From Occultella gossypii (GTDB lineage: Bacteria > Actinomycetota > Actinomycetes > Actinomycetales > Beutenbergiaceae): a DNA stretch of 64,000 bases. The notes below the pieces were generated by a model. It was given only the letters and a program-made list of their open reading frames with translations. It was not told the origin of the DNA and did not search any database. Numbering within the stretch: the first letter of the stretch is position 1; every line of letters starts with the position of its first letter. Below are positions 24,755 through 39,180 of this stretch, in pieces. Made by a program: the position numbers and the translations under genes. The stretch covers positions 1-64,000 of the forward strand of contig NZ_JAGSHT010000010.1 of assembly GCF_019947135.1 (NCBI RefSeq). Direction: 5' to 3'.

Positions 24755-25285
24755 ATGGGGAGTATGGGTGCATCGGACCTGACGAGGGCGAGCGCCGGCC
24801 TCCGGGTGGACACCACCGGGTGCTCGGTCGACGACCTGGTCTACTGTGGCGCCGTCCAGGTGGCCGCCGACTCGTCTGAGCCCTGGGACGGGATCGTCGA
24901 GCGGGCCGTCGCCGAGGGCTGGCTCGGCGTCGAGGCGCTGTCCGGGCTGCCCGGCTCCGTCGCGGACGTGACCCGCGCCAATGCGTCCGCATACGGCCAG
25001 TCGGTGAGCGACGCCGTCGTGTCCGTGCGGACCTGGGACCGATCCGTCGACCGGCAACGGACGTTCGCGGCCGTCGAGTGCGACTTCGGGCCCGGCTCGT
25101 CGCGGTTCACCGAACAACTCGCCGACGGGTCGCTGCGGTACGACCTCCGCGAGGTGACCCTCCTGCTCAAGCAGGGCGATCTCACCACCCCGGTCCGCGA
25201 CGACGCGCTCGTCGCCAGGCTCGGCGTCGCGTCCGGTGACCGCGTGCCCCTCGACCTGGTGCGCCGCGCGGTGCTGGGCGGCTGA
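24755..25285 (+). CDS. Truncated MurB-like protein (lacks N-terminal FAD half and C-terminal domain)
   Basis: Protein of 176 aa that aligns by eye to the middle of UDP-N-acetylenolpyruvoylglucosamine reductase (MurB). Recognisable pieces are EPWDGIVERAVAEGW, GVEALSGLPGSV, SAYGQ, VRTWDR and CDFGPGSSRF. It lacks the first 60-80 residues, including the GGGSNLL FAD motif, and everything after LVRRAVLGG, including the GSFF segment with the catalytic Ser. The usual N-x-G-A-Y-G is altered to N-A-S-A-Y-G. It therefore cannot be a normal MurB. It is either a decayed paralogue or a small repurposed protein. Start uncertain: ATG 24755 or ATG 24764; the latter sits 7 nt after a CAGAAT box. Confidence 0.65.
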   Translation: MGSMGASDLTRASAGLRVDTTGCSVDDLVYCGAVQVAADSSEPWDGIVERAVAEGWLGVEALSGLPGSVADVTRANASAYGQSVSDAVVSVRTWDRSVDRQRTFAAVECDFGPGSSRFTEQLADGSLRYDLREVTLLLKQGDLTTPVRDDALVARLGVASGDRVPLDLVRRAVLGG

Positions 25286-25291
25286 CCGGGA

Positions 25292-26545
25292 TCAGCCGGC
25301 GGCGACCGGACTCGTCACCTCCACGCCGTCGCGGTAGACCTGCTGCACCCGCAGGTCGGCATCGGTGACCACGACGTCGGCCCGGTAGCCCGTGCGCAAC
25401 GCACCCACGTCCTCGAGGCCGAGCACGCCGGCCGGGGTCGCGGAGGCGGCCAGGACGGCCTCGCGAAGGCCCACACCGCCGTCGACCGTGGTCCGCACCA
25501 CGTCGATCAGGTGCGCCGTGCCACCCGCGATCGAGCCACCCTCCACGAGCCGGGCCACGCCCGAGGTGACCTGCACGGCGAGCGCGCCGAGCAGGTACTG
25601 CCCGTCGGGCATGCCGGTCGCCGCCATCGCGTCGGTCACCAGCGCGATGTGCTCCGGGCCGACCAGGTCGAACACCTCCCGGACCAGGTCCGGGGACAGG
25701 TGCGTGCCGTCCCCGATCAGCTCGACCACGACCGCCCCCTGCCGGGCCAGTGCCAGCGCCGGTGGCACCGGGCCGGGGTCGCGGTGGTGGATAGGCCGCA
25801 TGCCGTTGAACAGGTGCGTGATGGTGGGCCGCCTCCGGGCGGCTCCGGCCATGGCCTCGACGGCCTCGACCAGCGCGGCTCGCATCGCAGGGGCAGCGGC
25901 GTCGGTGTGCCCGAAGGAGGGCACCGCACCGGCGGCGATCAGGGCCTGTGCCACTCCCCCGGGACCGACCACGCCGGGCGAGTCGGGAGCGATCGTCATC
26001 GAGACCACGTGGCCGCGGCCGAGGGCGAGCAGGTCCGCGGTCAGCGCCGGATCCCCGTCCAGGAGCAGGGCCGGGTCGTGGGCGCCGCAGCGCACCTCGT
26101 TCAGGAACGGCCCCTCCAGGTGGATCCCGACGATCTCACCGGCGTCCGCGAGATCGGCGAGCGTGCTCACTCGGGCCCGGAGCGTGTCCGGGGCAGCGGT
26201 GACGAGGGACGCGACCATCCGGGTGGTGCCGTGCGTCAGGTGCTCGGTGACAGCCGGTCGGGCGGCCTCCGCATCCACGGCGTCCGGGAACCCGACCCCG
26301 GCGCCGCCGTGGTTGTGCAGGTCGACGAGGCCGGGCAGGATTGTGCGGCCCGACGGCGCCTGCGCGCTTGCGACGACGGCCGCGGCCGGCCCGCTCGCGC
26401 CGGCATCGGCGACCGGCCCCACCCAGGCGATCCGTCCGCCGTCGAGCACCACGACGCCGTCGTAGAGCACCGCTTCCGGCGTGACCACCCGCCCGCGCAG
26501 CACGATCGGATCCGGAGCGGGCGCGGTGGGCATCGACGATGACAT
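25292..26545 (-). CDS. nagA: N-acetylglucosamine-6-phosphate deacetylase
   Basis: Amidohydrolase of 417 aa that converts GlcNAc-6-phosphate to glucosamine-6-phosphate in amino-sugar catabolism or cell-wall recycling. Seen are the DLHNHGGAGVGF metal/loop motif, GIHLEGPFLNE with the metal-binding Glu, SFGHTDA, THLFNGMRPIHHRDPG and LVTDAMAATG with the catalytic Asp. Length is normal. A CACAAT box ends 6 nt before ATG 26545 and no ribosome-binding site is visible, so the mRNA may be leaderless. Its end is 6 bp from the end of the MurB-like gene. No PTS or nagB lies nearby. Confidence 0.94.
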   Translation of the reverse strand: MSSSMPTAPAPDPIVLRGRVVTPEAVLYDGVVVLDGGRIAWVGPVADAGASGPAAAVVASAQAPSGRTILPGLVDLHNHGGAGVGFPDAVDAEAARPAVTEHLTHGTTRMVASLVTAAPDTLRARVSTLADLADAGEIVGIHLEGPFLNEVRCGAHDPALLLDGDPALTADLLALGRGHVVSMTIAPDSPGVVGPGGVAQALIAAGAVPSFGHTDAAAPAMRAALVEAVEAMAGAARRRPTITHLFNGMRPIHHRDPGPVPPALALARQGAVVVELIGDGTHLSPDLVREVFDLVGPEHIALVTDAMAATGMPDGQYLLGALAVQVTSGVARLVEGGSIAGGTAHLIDVVRTTVDGGVGLREAVLAASATPAGVLGLEDVGALRTGYRADVVVTDADLRVQQVYRDGVEVTSPVAAG

Positions 26546-26616
26546 GCACCCATTGTGACCGATCGCCGATGGCGGACGTGCCCGCCGTTCGGTACCCGCC
26601 CGGCGCCGGAACGGGA

Positions 26617-27312
26617 TCAGAACAGGCGCGAGTCCACGTCGTCGATGCCGCGCATCGCCTCGTAGTCCAGCACCACGCAGCGGATGCCGCGGTCGGTGGC
26701 CAGCACCCGTGCCTGCGGCTTGATCTCCTGGGCGGCGAACACCCCGGCCACGGGAGCGAGCAGCGGGTCCCGGTTCATCAGCTCGAGGTAGCGGGTCAGC
26801 TGCTCCACGCCGTCGATGTCGCCGCGGCGCTTGATCTCCACGGCCACCGAGGTACCCGCGGCCGACCGGGCCAGGATGTCCACCGGACCGATCGCCGTCG
26901 GGTACTCCCGCCGGACCAGGGTGTGCCCGTCACCGAGCAGGGTGATCTGCTCGGCGAGCAGCTTCTGCAGGTGCGCCTCGACACCGTCCTTGACCAGGCC
27001 CGGGTCGACGCCGAGTTCCGTCGTGGTGTCCGAGTGCACCTCGTACAGGGAGACCACCAGACGGTCGTCGGTCTTGGTGTGCTGGACGGTCCAGACGCCG
27101 GTGACGCCCGCTTCCGCCTGGGCCTCGTCCGGGCCCGACTCGGCGAGCCGGCACGGCGGCGACATCCAGTTCAGCGGCTTGTACGAGCCGCCGTCGGAGT
27201 GCACCAGCACCGAACCGTCCGCCTTGACCATCAACACCCGACGGGCCAGCGGCAGGTGCGCCGTCAGCCGTCCCGAGTAGTCGACCGAGCAGTCGGCGAT
27301 GACGATCCGCAT
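26617..27312 (-). CDS. nucS: Mismatch-specific endonuclease NucS (EndoMS)
   Basis: Protein of 231 aa starting [20 protein letters not shown], the hallmark N terminus of actinobacterial NucS. The C-terminal nuclease core has D145 in GPVDILA and E159-x-K161 in AVEIKRRG, matching the archaeal D/E-x-K active site. NucS cuts both strands at mismatches and replaces MutS/MutL repair in Actinobacteria, working with the sliding clamp. It lies 85 bp after the DUF2550 gene at the end of the ATP synthase block, its usual actinobacterial location. Confidence 0.95.
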   Translation of the reverse strand: MRIVIADCSVDYSGRLTAHLPLARRVLMVKADGSVLVHSDGGSYKPLNWMSPPCRLAESGPDEAQAEAGVTGVWTVQHTKTDDRLVVSLYEVHSDTTTELGVDPGLVKDGVEAHLQKLLAEQITLLGDGHTLVRREYPTAIGPVDILARSAAGTSVAVEIKRRGDIDGVEQLTRYLELMNRDPLLAPVAGVFAAQEIKPQARVLATDRGIRCVVLDYEAMRGIDDVDSRLF

Positions 27313-27397
27313 GCGTGTGTTCCTTTCCGCGCCGGCCGCGAGCCGGGTGCGCGAGTGCCTGATCGACCCTGGTGGCTGGGCGACCGGGGGCGTGTCC

Positions 27398-27811
27398 TCA
27401 GACGATACGGGACGTGTTCGGGTCCGGCGGCGCTGCCTCGAGCCAGGACCGCAGGCCGTCCAGGGACTGGTCGTTCGCTGCGAGCAGGAACTCCTCGTCG
27501 CGGTAGACGCACCGGGCCTCGCTGACGCTGCTGAGGCGCCCGTCCAGCTCCCGCCGGGACCGGTCGAGGATGTCGAGCTCGCGCCGCTCCCACCGGGTGG
27601 TCGGGCGTAGCGACAGCGAGACCACCTCGTACCAGTCGAGGTGGTCTCTGGTGTAGCTGGCGATCCCGGCCAGCCAGCGGTTGCCGGTGTACTTGGCACA
27701 CTCGAAGGATCCGACCCGGTGGCTGAGCGTGCGCAGCCGCCACAGGAACAGGGCGATCAGTACCAGGGCGAGCACGATCGCAACGGCTCCGACTGCGATC
27801 GCGATCCTCAT
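27398..27811 (-). CDS. DUF2550 membrane-anchored protein
   Basis: Protein of 137 aa with one N-terminal transmembrane helix (residues about 5-24, ending LFLWRLRTL). A conserved cytoplasmic domain follows, with [18 protein letters not shown] and [12 protein letters not shown]. These are features of DUF2550, which in actinobacteria lies directly after atpC. Function is unknown. It starts 9 bp after the atpC stop, so it is part of the atp transcript. Confidence 0.88.
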   Translation of the reverse strand: MRIAIAVGAVAIVLALVLIALFLWRLRTLSHRVGSFECAKYTGNRWLAGIASYTRDHLDWYEVVSLSLRPTTRWERRELDILDRSRRELDGRLSSVSEARCVYRDEEFLLAANDQSLDGLRSWLEAAPPDPNTSRIV

Positions 27812-27820
27812 CCAGTTGGC

Positions 27821-28099
27821 TCAGTTCTCGCCGGACGACTGGTCCTCGTTGGTGGTCGGATCGACCACGATGGTCACCGAGTCCTGGTCCACCGAGATGA
27901 ACCCACCATCGACGTCCATGGTGATCGGCTCGCCGGAGGTTGGCCGGACCCGAACCACACCGCGGCGCAGCACGGCCAGGACCGGCTGGTGGCCGGTCAG
28001 GATGCCGAGGTCACCGTCGGCCGCGGGCGCGCCGATGCTCACCGCCTCGCCGGACCACCAGGTGCGGTCCGGGGACACAATCTCCACGTTGAGCGGCAC
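27821..28099 (-). CDS. atpC: F1 ATP synthase epsilon subunit
   Basis: Short epsilon subunit of 92 aa containing only the N-terminal beta-sandwich (VEIVSPDRTWWSGEA, GDLGILTGHQPVLAVL). The C-terminal helical hairpin is absent, as is usual in actinobacterial AtpC, which is often about 90-120 aa. Epsilon links gamma to the c-ring and modulates hydrolysis. Start GTG 28099 is fixed by AAGGAGG about 5 nt upstream. Last ATP synthase gene of the operon. Confidence 0.93.
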   Translation of the reverse strand: MPLNVEIVSPDRTWWSGEAVSIGAPAADGDLGILTGHQPVLAVLRRGVVRVRPTSGEPITMDVDGGFISVDQDSVTIVVDPTTNEDQSSGEN

Positions 28100-28184
28100 G
28101 CCGCCCTCCTTCGTTCGATCATCGGACGGGCCGATCGGCGGCGCTCCTCGCGGTGCGCCGGCCGATCGGCCTACCGTTGTGCGG

Positions 28185-32218
<4,034 letters not shown>

Positions 32219-32333
32219 CTCTACGTCCTTCTCTTCTGACCGCCTCGTGGCGATCGGTTCGTCTCGTCAAGTGTGCGGGTGGTTCGGCCCCTGCGGAAGT
32301 CCGGCCGGATGACCGGGTCCTGGGCCGGGCGAC

Positions 32334-33148
32334 TCAGCCGGCGAGCCGTCGCTGTGCCTCATCGAGGCGGGAGAGCATCGTGGCGTCGATGACCTCGTCA
32401 CCGAGCTGGATCCGAAGACCCCCCACGACGGTGGGGTCCAGGGCGACGTTGACCTGCACGGCGCGCCCGTACGCCCGGGCGAGGATCTCGCCGAGGCGCG
32501 TGACCTGGACCTGCGTCAACGGGCGGGCGGCCGTCACCACGGCGACCAGCTGCTGGCGCCGTGCCGCGGCTGCCTCGTTGAGCCGGACCAGTGCCGCGGT
32601 CAGGGTGGGCGCCCGGTGCGTGCTGAGCGCCCGTTCGAGCAGAGCGGCGGTCTCGGGAGCCACACGGGCACCGAACAGGGACGTCAGCAGTCGCTGCCGG
32701 TCGGCAACGGTGCGGTCCTTGTCCGCCAGCGCGAGCCGCAGCTCGCGGTTGTCCGCGAGCAGCCGGATCGTGCGGAACAGTTCGTCCTCGACGCGGATGA
32801 GCTCGCCACGCGCTTCGGCGCCTGCGAGCAGCGACGTCGTGCCCAGCTGTTCGAGCGAGTCCGCCAGGTCACCCTCGGCCGACCACCGGGACCGCACCAG
32901 GCCTGCGAGCAGGTCCGCGACCTCGCCGCTGACCTTCGGCCCGAAGATGCCGGCCACGACAGCGGCCTTGTCCTCACCCGAGCGGGACGGGTCGGTCAGG
33001 GCGCGCCGCAGCGCGGCCGAGCTGTCCAGGACGTCGACCACACCGAACAGCTCGGTGCCGAACCGGAACGAGTCCGCCCCGGCCGTGCCGAGGACAGCCT
33101 CCCAGCGGTCGGTGGCGGCGGTGAGAGATCCCTGGCTACTCGCCCGCA

Positions 33149-33149
<1 letters not shown>
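32334..33149 (-). CDS. atpH: ATP synthase delta subunit
   Basis: Peripheral-stalk subunit of 271 aa, longer than the roughly 180 aa of E. coli delta, as is usual in actinobacteria. The C-terminal OSCP motif region reads DPTVVGGLRIQLGDEVIDAT. The chosen start is ATG 33149, four bases after AGGAGG; a GTG one codon earlier is nearly on top of that site. Its start overlaps the atpF stop, so the stalk subunits are translationally coupled. Unlike mycobacteria there is no b-delta fusion; a separate complete b subunit precedes it. Confidence 0.94.
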
Positions 33150-34899
<1,750 letters not shown>

Positions 34900-35021
34900 C
34901 GGGCCCAGCCCTGCTCGCTTGCACGGAGGCAGCGTCGCAGGAACCGAACTCAGGTGGGCTGGAAGTGACTGCGTTTAGAGTACCCGATGGCACTCGGTGG
35001 TTGTGACGAGGGTGTGAAGCC

Positions 35022-35636
35022 TCAGGCGCCGTCGCCGTCGCCCCGCGGCGCCGGATCCCGCGGCTCCGCGGGCTCCTCGGCGGCGCCGTTTTCGCCCGCT
35101 GAGCCGCCCGCAGAGGGCGAGCGACCCTCTACATCGGCAGGATCCGCCGTCGGGCCCTCATCCTCGGCTTGTGTCTCTTCTGTGGACGCCGTGGCGGTCG
35201 GGCTGACGTAGGGGATCTTCGCGGTGACGACCGTGTACAGCTCGACCACCAGCGAGGCGATCACCTGCACGAAGAGAGTGACGAGGAACACAGGCAGGGA
35301 GTAGAAGTCCTGTTCCCGGAGCCAGAGCAGGACCAGCGCGAGCAGGCCCATCTTGACGATCCAGCCACCGAGCAGGACGACCTGCAGCAGCTCCGGCCCG
35401 CGACCTGCGACGAGGTACAGGGCCGCGACCGTGGTCGCGGTGAAGAGCACCCCGATGGCGACGGCGACGAGCGCTCCCCACAGGCCCGGTAGGCCGGCCG
35501 CGAGCAGACCGACGACCGCACCCACGACGGCGATCGCGGCGCCGGCCAGGAGCAGCCGCCGCAGGACCTTCTTGATGAGGTCCAGCACCGCCGCGGTGCG
35601 GATGTACTTGTCGTTCAGGAAGGTCGGTTCGCTCAC
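35022..35636 (-). CDS. AtpI-like membrane protein
   Basis: Protein of 204 aa with four predicted membrane helices between about residues 27 and 140, then a hydrophilic, acidic, Glu/Asp/Gly/Pro-rich tail of about 60 residues. Position directly before atpB and the four-helix layout match ATP synthase protein I, proposed to help c-ring assembly or Mg supply. Sequence conservation in this family is low, so the call leans on context. The long acidic tail is unusual for AtpI. Confidence 0.75.
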   Translation of the reverse strand: MSEPTFLNDKYIRTAAVLDLIKKVLRRLLLAGAAIAVVGAVVGLLAAGLPGLWGALVAVAIGVLFTATTVAALYLVAGRGPELLQVVLLGGWIVKMGLLALVLLWLREQDFYSLPVFLVTLFVQVIASLVVELYTVVTAKIPYVSPTATASTEETQAEDEGPTADPADVEGRSPSAGGSAGENGAAEEPAEPRDPAPRGDGDGA

Positions 35637-35680
35637 GGGAATCTCTCGGTCTACTGGTGCGGCCGGGCGTCGGTCGGTGG

Positions 35681-36832
35681 TCAGGGGCCGGGCGGGTGCG
35701 TGACGGGCTCGTCGGCCTCCTGGGCCGCCCGGTCACGACGTGGTCGCAGCGCCGCGAACGGCAGCCGGACCACGGTGATGATGGTGGCCAGCAGCGCGCC
35801 GGCGACGAAGCATGCGAGCACCACCCAGACCGGGAACACGATGAGGGCGGCCGCACTGAACGCGACCACCGCGGTCCACACGTACATGATCAGGACCGCG
35901 CGCCGGTGCGAGTGCCCGTGGTCGAGGAGCTTGTGGTGCAGGTGGGTGCGGTCGGCGTGGAACGGTGACTTGCCGCTGAGCAGCCGGCGGCCGGCAGTCA
36001 CGGCCACGTCCATCAGCGGCAGCAGCAGCACCGCGACCGGCAGGATGATCGGCACGAACGCGGGCAGCGCCTGCTCGGTCTCGAGGATCGCGGGGTTGAT
36101 CTGACCGGTGACCATGATGCCGGCGGCCGCGACGGTGAGGCCGAGCAGCATCGCCCCCGAGTCGCCCATGAAGATGCGCGCCGGGTGGAAGTTGTGGGGC
36201 AGGAACCCCAGGCAGACGCCCACCACCGACGCCATCAGCACGGTCGCAAGGTTCGAGAAGTCCGTCGGGTTGTTGTTCACCGTGAGCAGGTAGGTGTAGA
36301 CGAAGAACGCGATGCCGCCGATGGCGACCACCCCGGAGGCGAGCCCGTCCAGCCCGTCCACCCAGTTCACCGCGTTCACGGCGATCACGACGACGAGCAC
36401 CGTCACCAGCAGGGACAGCCGGGGCGAGCCGATGACGAGCCCGAAGATCGGGAACTGGACGAGCTGGACGCCCTGCCAGGCCATCAGGCCGGCGATCAGG
36501 ACCTGCCCGACGAGCTTCGTGATCCAGTCCAGGTCCCAGATGTCGTCAGCGGCGCCGAGCAGGCACACCAGCGCGCCACAGCCGAGGATCGCCCACGGCA
36601 CCCTGCCTGCGAAGACGTCCTCGAGGAACGGCATCCGGGAGGCCACCACGAACGCCACCGCGAGGCCCGCGAACATCGCCAGGCCACCCATGCGCGGCGT
36701 CGGGACCGCGTGGACGTCGCGGTCCCGCACCGGTGTCACGGCACCGGTGCGTTGGGCGATGAGCCGGGCGAGCGGGGTCGCCAGGTACGTCGCCGCGGCG
36801 GCGATCGCCATGATGAGGAGGTAAAGCCTCAC
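35681..36832 (-). CDS. wecA: Undecaprenyl-phosphate GlcNAc-1-phosphate transferase (WecA/Rfe/TagO-like)
   Basis: Polytopic protein of 383 aa (about eleven helices) of the MraY/WecA family. Motifs are the Asp pair in LLGAADDIWDLDW, NAVNWVDGLDGLASG, IFMGDSGAMLLG and the cytoplasmic HADRTHLHHKLLDHGHSHRR loop of the WecA branch. It loads a sugar-1-phosphate on undecaprenyl phosphate to start teichoic-acid, arabinogalactan-like or polysaccharide assembly. Its start overlaps the sua5 stop in ATGA. The sua5-wecA-atp order is common in actinobacteria. Confidence 0.92.
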   Translation of the reverse strand: MRLYLLIMAIAAAATYLATPLARLIAQRTGAVTPVRDRDVHAVPTPRMGGLAMFAGLAVAFVVASRMPFLEDVFAGRVPWAILGCGALVCLLGAADDIWDLDWITKLVGQVLIAGLMAWQGVQLVQFPIFGLVIGSPRLSLLVTVLVVVIAVNAVNWVDGLDGLASGVVAIGGIAFFVYTYLLTVNNNPTDFSNLATVLMASVVGVCLGFLPHNFHPARIFMGDSGAMLLGLTVAAAGIMVTGQINPAILETEQALPAFVPIILPVAVLLLPLMDVAVTAGRRLLSGKSPFHADRTHLHHKLLDHGHSHRRAVLIMYVWTAVVAFSAAALIVFPVWVVLACFVAGALLATIITVVRLPFAALRPRRDRAAQEADEPVTHPPGP

Positions 36833-37761
36833 GGCTGGGCGGCACCGGGTTCGGACTGCGGCCGGCCGGCCGCGGCGGTGTCGCCGGACTCGGTCACGTC
36901 ACCCTCGCCGGTGTCGCCGGACTCGGTCACGTCGCCCTCGACGGCGTCGCCGGACTCGGTCGCGTCGCCTTCGACGGCGTCGCCGGACTCGGTCGCGTCG
37001 CCTTCGACGGCGTCGCCGGACTCGGTCGCGTCACCCTCGACGGCGTCGCTCACCTGCGTCTCTTCACCCTCGACGGCGTCGCTCACCTCGGCCTCGACGG
37101 TAGCGAGCTCCTCGTCGTCGAGGATCTCGGGCACGATCGCACCGAGGTCCTCACGGCTCAGGGCGCCCTCGCGCACGATCCGAAGGTTCTCGCCGGTCGC
37201 GTCGACGATGGTGGAGGGCACGCTCCCCCGAGCCGGGCCGCCGTCGAGGTAGACCTTCACGGTGCGCAGGAGCTGGTCATGCGCCTCGGCGGCGGTCTGC
37301 GCGGCGGGGTTGCCGGTCCGGTTCGCGCTCGAGACCGCGAGCGGGCCGGTGCGGCGGAGCAGGTCCAGGGCGATCTCGTCGTCCGGCATCCGCAGCGCGA
37401 CGGTGCCGTTCGTGTCGCCGAGGTCCCAGTGCAGGCTGGGCTGGGCGCGCAGGATCACCGTGAGCGGGCCCGGCCAGAACTCGGTCACGAGTTCGCGCAC
37501 CGACTCGGGGATCTCGGTGGCGAGCCCGTCGAGCGTGTTCAGGTCCCCGACGAGCACGGGCGGCGGCATCTGCCGGCCCCGGCCCTTGGCCCGCAGCAAC
37601 GCGGCCACGGCCTTGGGGGTGAAGGCGTCCGCGGCGATCCCGTAGACGGTGTCGGTCGGCAGGACGACCAGCCCACCACTGGCGAGCGCCTCGACGGCGG
37701 CGTCCAGGTGCGGGCCGCGCTCCGCGGCATCGGTGCAGTCCCTCAGTTCTACGTCACTCAC
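36829..37761 (-). CDS. sua5: L-threonylcarbamoyladenylate synthase with repetitive acidic tail
   Basis: Protein of 310 aa. Residues 1-210 form the Sua5/YciO/YrdC domain (LPTDTVYGIAADAF, KGRGRQMPPPVLV, SSANRTGNPAA), which makes threonylcarbamoyl-AMP for t6A tRNA modification. The last 80-90 residues are a low-complexity acidic tail of an 11-residue repeat, GDAVEGDATES, coded by 33-bp tandem DNA repeats. The tail is not part of the enzyme fold and differs from the C-terminal Sua5 domain of archaea and yeast. Coupled to wecA by a 4-nt overlap. Confidence 0.93.
   Translation of the reverse strand: MSDVELRDCTDAAERGPHLDAAVEALASGGLVVLPTDTVYGIAADAFTPKAVAALLRAKGRGRQMPPPVLVGDLNTLDGLATEIPESVRELVTEFWPGPLTVILRAQPSLHWDLGDTNGTVALRMPDDEIALDLLRRTGPLAVSSANRTGNPAAQTAAEAHDQLLRTVKVYLDGGPARGSVPSTIVDATGENLRIVREGALSREDLGAIVPEILDDEELATVEAEVSDAVEGEETQVSDAVEGDATESGDAVEGDATESGDAVEGDATESGDAVEGDVTESGDTGEGDVTESGDTAAAGRPQSEPGAAQP
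36881..37091. repeat. 33-bp tandem repeat within the sua5 3' end
   Basis: Five close copies begin at 36881, 36914, 36947, 36980 and 37013, each opening TCGCCGGACTCGGT on the plus strand. A diverged sixth starts at 37046 and a partial seventh at 37079. The two copies at 36947 and 36980 are almost identical, suggesting recent slippage or unequal exchange. The unit is a multiple of three, so copy-number change would keep the frame. Confidence 0.9.
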
Positions 37762-37846
37762 GCGGGCGAGTCTTTCATGTCCGGCGGCTCATCGGCACCG
37801 ACCGGACCGGCGGCACGGTGTGTGCGCGGCGTGGGAAGGTGTCCAG

Positions 37847-38233
37847 GTGACGACCACCACCCGCCCGGCGCTGTCGAAGGTACTCACCCGGCTCGCGTTC
37901 GCGGCGGCCGTCGTCGGCCAGGTGCTGGCGCTGTACTGGCCGCGGGTGGACATCCCGGGCGACGGCGTCCCCGGCACCGACAAGGCCGTCCACGTGCTGA
38001 TCTTCGCCGCCGTGATGGCCACCGGACTCCTCGCGGGGATCCCGGCGAAGTGGCTCGCGCTCGGGCTCGCGGCGCACGCGGTCCTCAGTGAGCTGATCCA
38101 GCACCTCGCGCTCCCGAACCGCAGCGGCGATCTGCTCGACCTCGTCGCCGACCTGGTCGGGATCGCCCTCGGCTGGTACGTGATCGCCTACGTCCGACGG
38201 CACAGCACCGCCCGGACCGCGCCGTCGGCCTGA
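37847..38233 (+). CDS. VanZ-like small membrane protein
   Basis: Protein of 128 aa with about four hydrophobic segments. The DKAVHVLIFAAVMATGLL, AVLSELIQHLALPNRSGDLLD and DLVADLVGIALGWY stretches match the VanZ-like/DUF2809-type pattern (H-x-x-x-F, E-x-x-Q, D-x-x-D-x-x-x-N/G). Start GTG 37847 has AAGG 7 nt upstream. It is the only plus-strand gene in a long minus-strand block, divergent from sua5 and convergent with prmC. Function in this family is not established. Confidence 0.78.
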   Translation: MTTTTRPALSKVLTRLAFAAAVVGQVLALYWPRVDIPGDGVPGTDKAVHVLIFAAVMATGLLAGIPAKWLALGLAAHAVLSELIQHLALPNRSGDLLDLVADLVGIALGWYVIAYVRRHSTARTAPSA

Positions 38234-38256
38234 CCTCCTGGTCGGTCGACCGCCGG

Positions 38257-39180
38257 TCAGCGCCGGGTCGCGACGACCATCCGGTCACGGTCGGTCAGGT
38301 CCGCCACGGTGTGGACGTCGGTGAACGCGCCGGTGGCATCGACGTCGACGCGGACCGCCGCCGCCTGCACCTGCGCGTGTTCCATCACGAACGTCCCGCC
38401 CGGGCGCAGCAGCCGGACCGCCACCCGCACGACGGCGCGGGGCACCTCGAGCCCGTCCGCGCCACCGCCGTACAGAGCGAGGTCCGGGTCGTGATCGCGC
38501 ACCTCGGGATCGATCGGCACCGCGTCCGGCGGGATGTAGGGCGGGTTAGACACGAGCACGTCGACGGCGCCGTCGAGCTCGGCGAGCAGGCTCGCGTCGC
38601 GCACGTCGCCGGCCAGGACCCGCACGGCGAGGCCGAGGCGGTCGGCGTTGGCGCGGGTGAGCGCCACCCCCTCCGGCGAGAGCTCCACCGCGGTGACCTG
38701 CGCCCCCGGGACCTCGTGCGCGACGGAGAGCGCGATCGGGCCGCCGCCGGTGCACAGGTCCACCACGACCGCAGCCGATGGGACCCCGGCCGAGGAGTCC
38801 GTACCTGCCACCAAGGCCTGCGCGGCGTCGATCGCCACCTGCGCGACCGTCTCGGTCTCGGGGCGCGGCACGAAGACGCCGGGCCGCACGGTCAGATCGA
38901 GGTGACGGAACGCGGCGGTGCCGGTGAGGTGCTGCAGCGGTTCCCGCAGCCGGCGGCGCTCCACGAGTGCCGCGTACCGGGCGGCGAAGTCCGGGGGCAG
39001 CGGGGGCGCCATCGCCAGGACCAGGTTGGGCACCCCGAGCGCATGCCCGGCCAGCGCGATGGCGTCCACGCGCGGCGAGGGCACGCCGGCCTCGGCGAGC
39101 ACCGCCGTCGCCCCGGCCACCAGGGCGCGAAGGTCCGGCAGGCCCCGCGTGCCCGGCCGGTCCGGCACGGCCTCAGGCAC
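38257..39180 (-). CDS. prmC: Peptide chain release factor N5-glutamine methyltransferase
   Basis: Protein of 307 aa. The N-terminal helical release-factor-binding domain contains [14 protein letters not shown]. The SAM-dependent Rossmann methyltransferase has [14 protein letters not shown] and the NPPY motif at residues 212-215 (SNPPYIPP). It methylates the Gln of the GGQ motif in release factors. It overlaps the end of prfA by 8 nt, linking enzyme and substrate. Confidence 0.95.
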   Translation of the reverse strand: MPEAVPDRPGTRGLPDLRALVAGATAVLAEAGVPSPRVDAIALAGHALGVPNLVLAMAPPLPPDFAARYAALVERRRLREPLQHLTGTAAFRHLDLTVRPGVFVPRPETETVAQVAIDAAQALVAGTDSSAGVPSAAVVVDLCTGGGPIALSVAHEVPGAQVTAVELSPEGVALTRANADRLGLAVRVLAGDVRDASLLAELDGAVDVLVSNPPYIPPDAVPIDPEVRDHDPDLALYGGGADGLEVPRAVVRVAVRLLRPGGTFVMEHAQVQAAAVRVDVDATGAFTDVHTVADLTDRDRMVVATRR

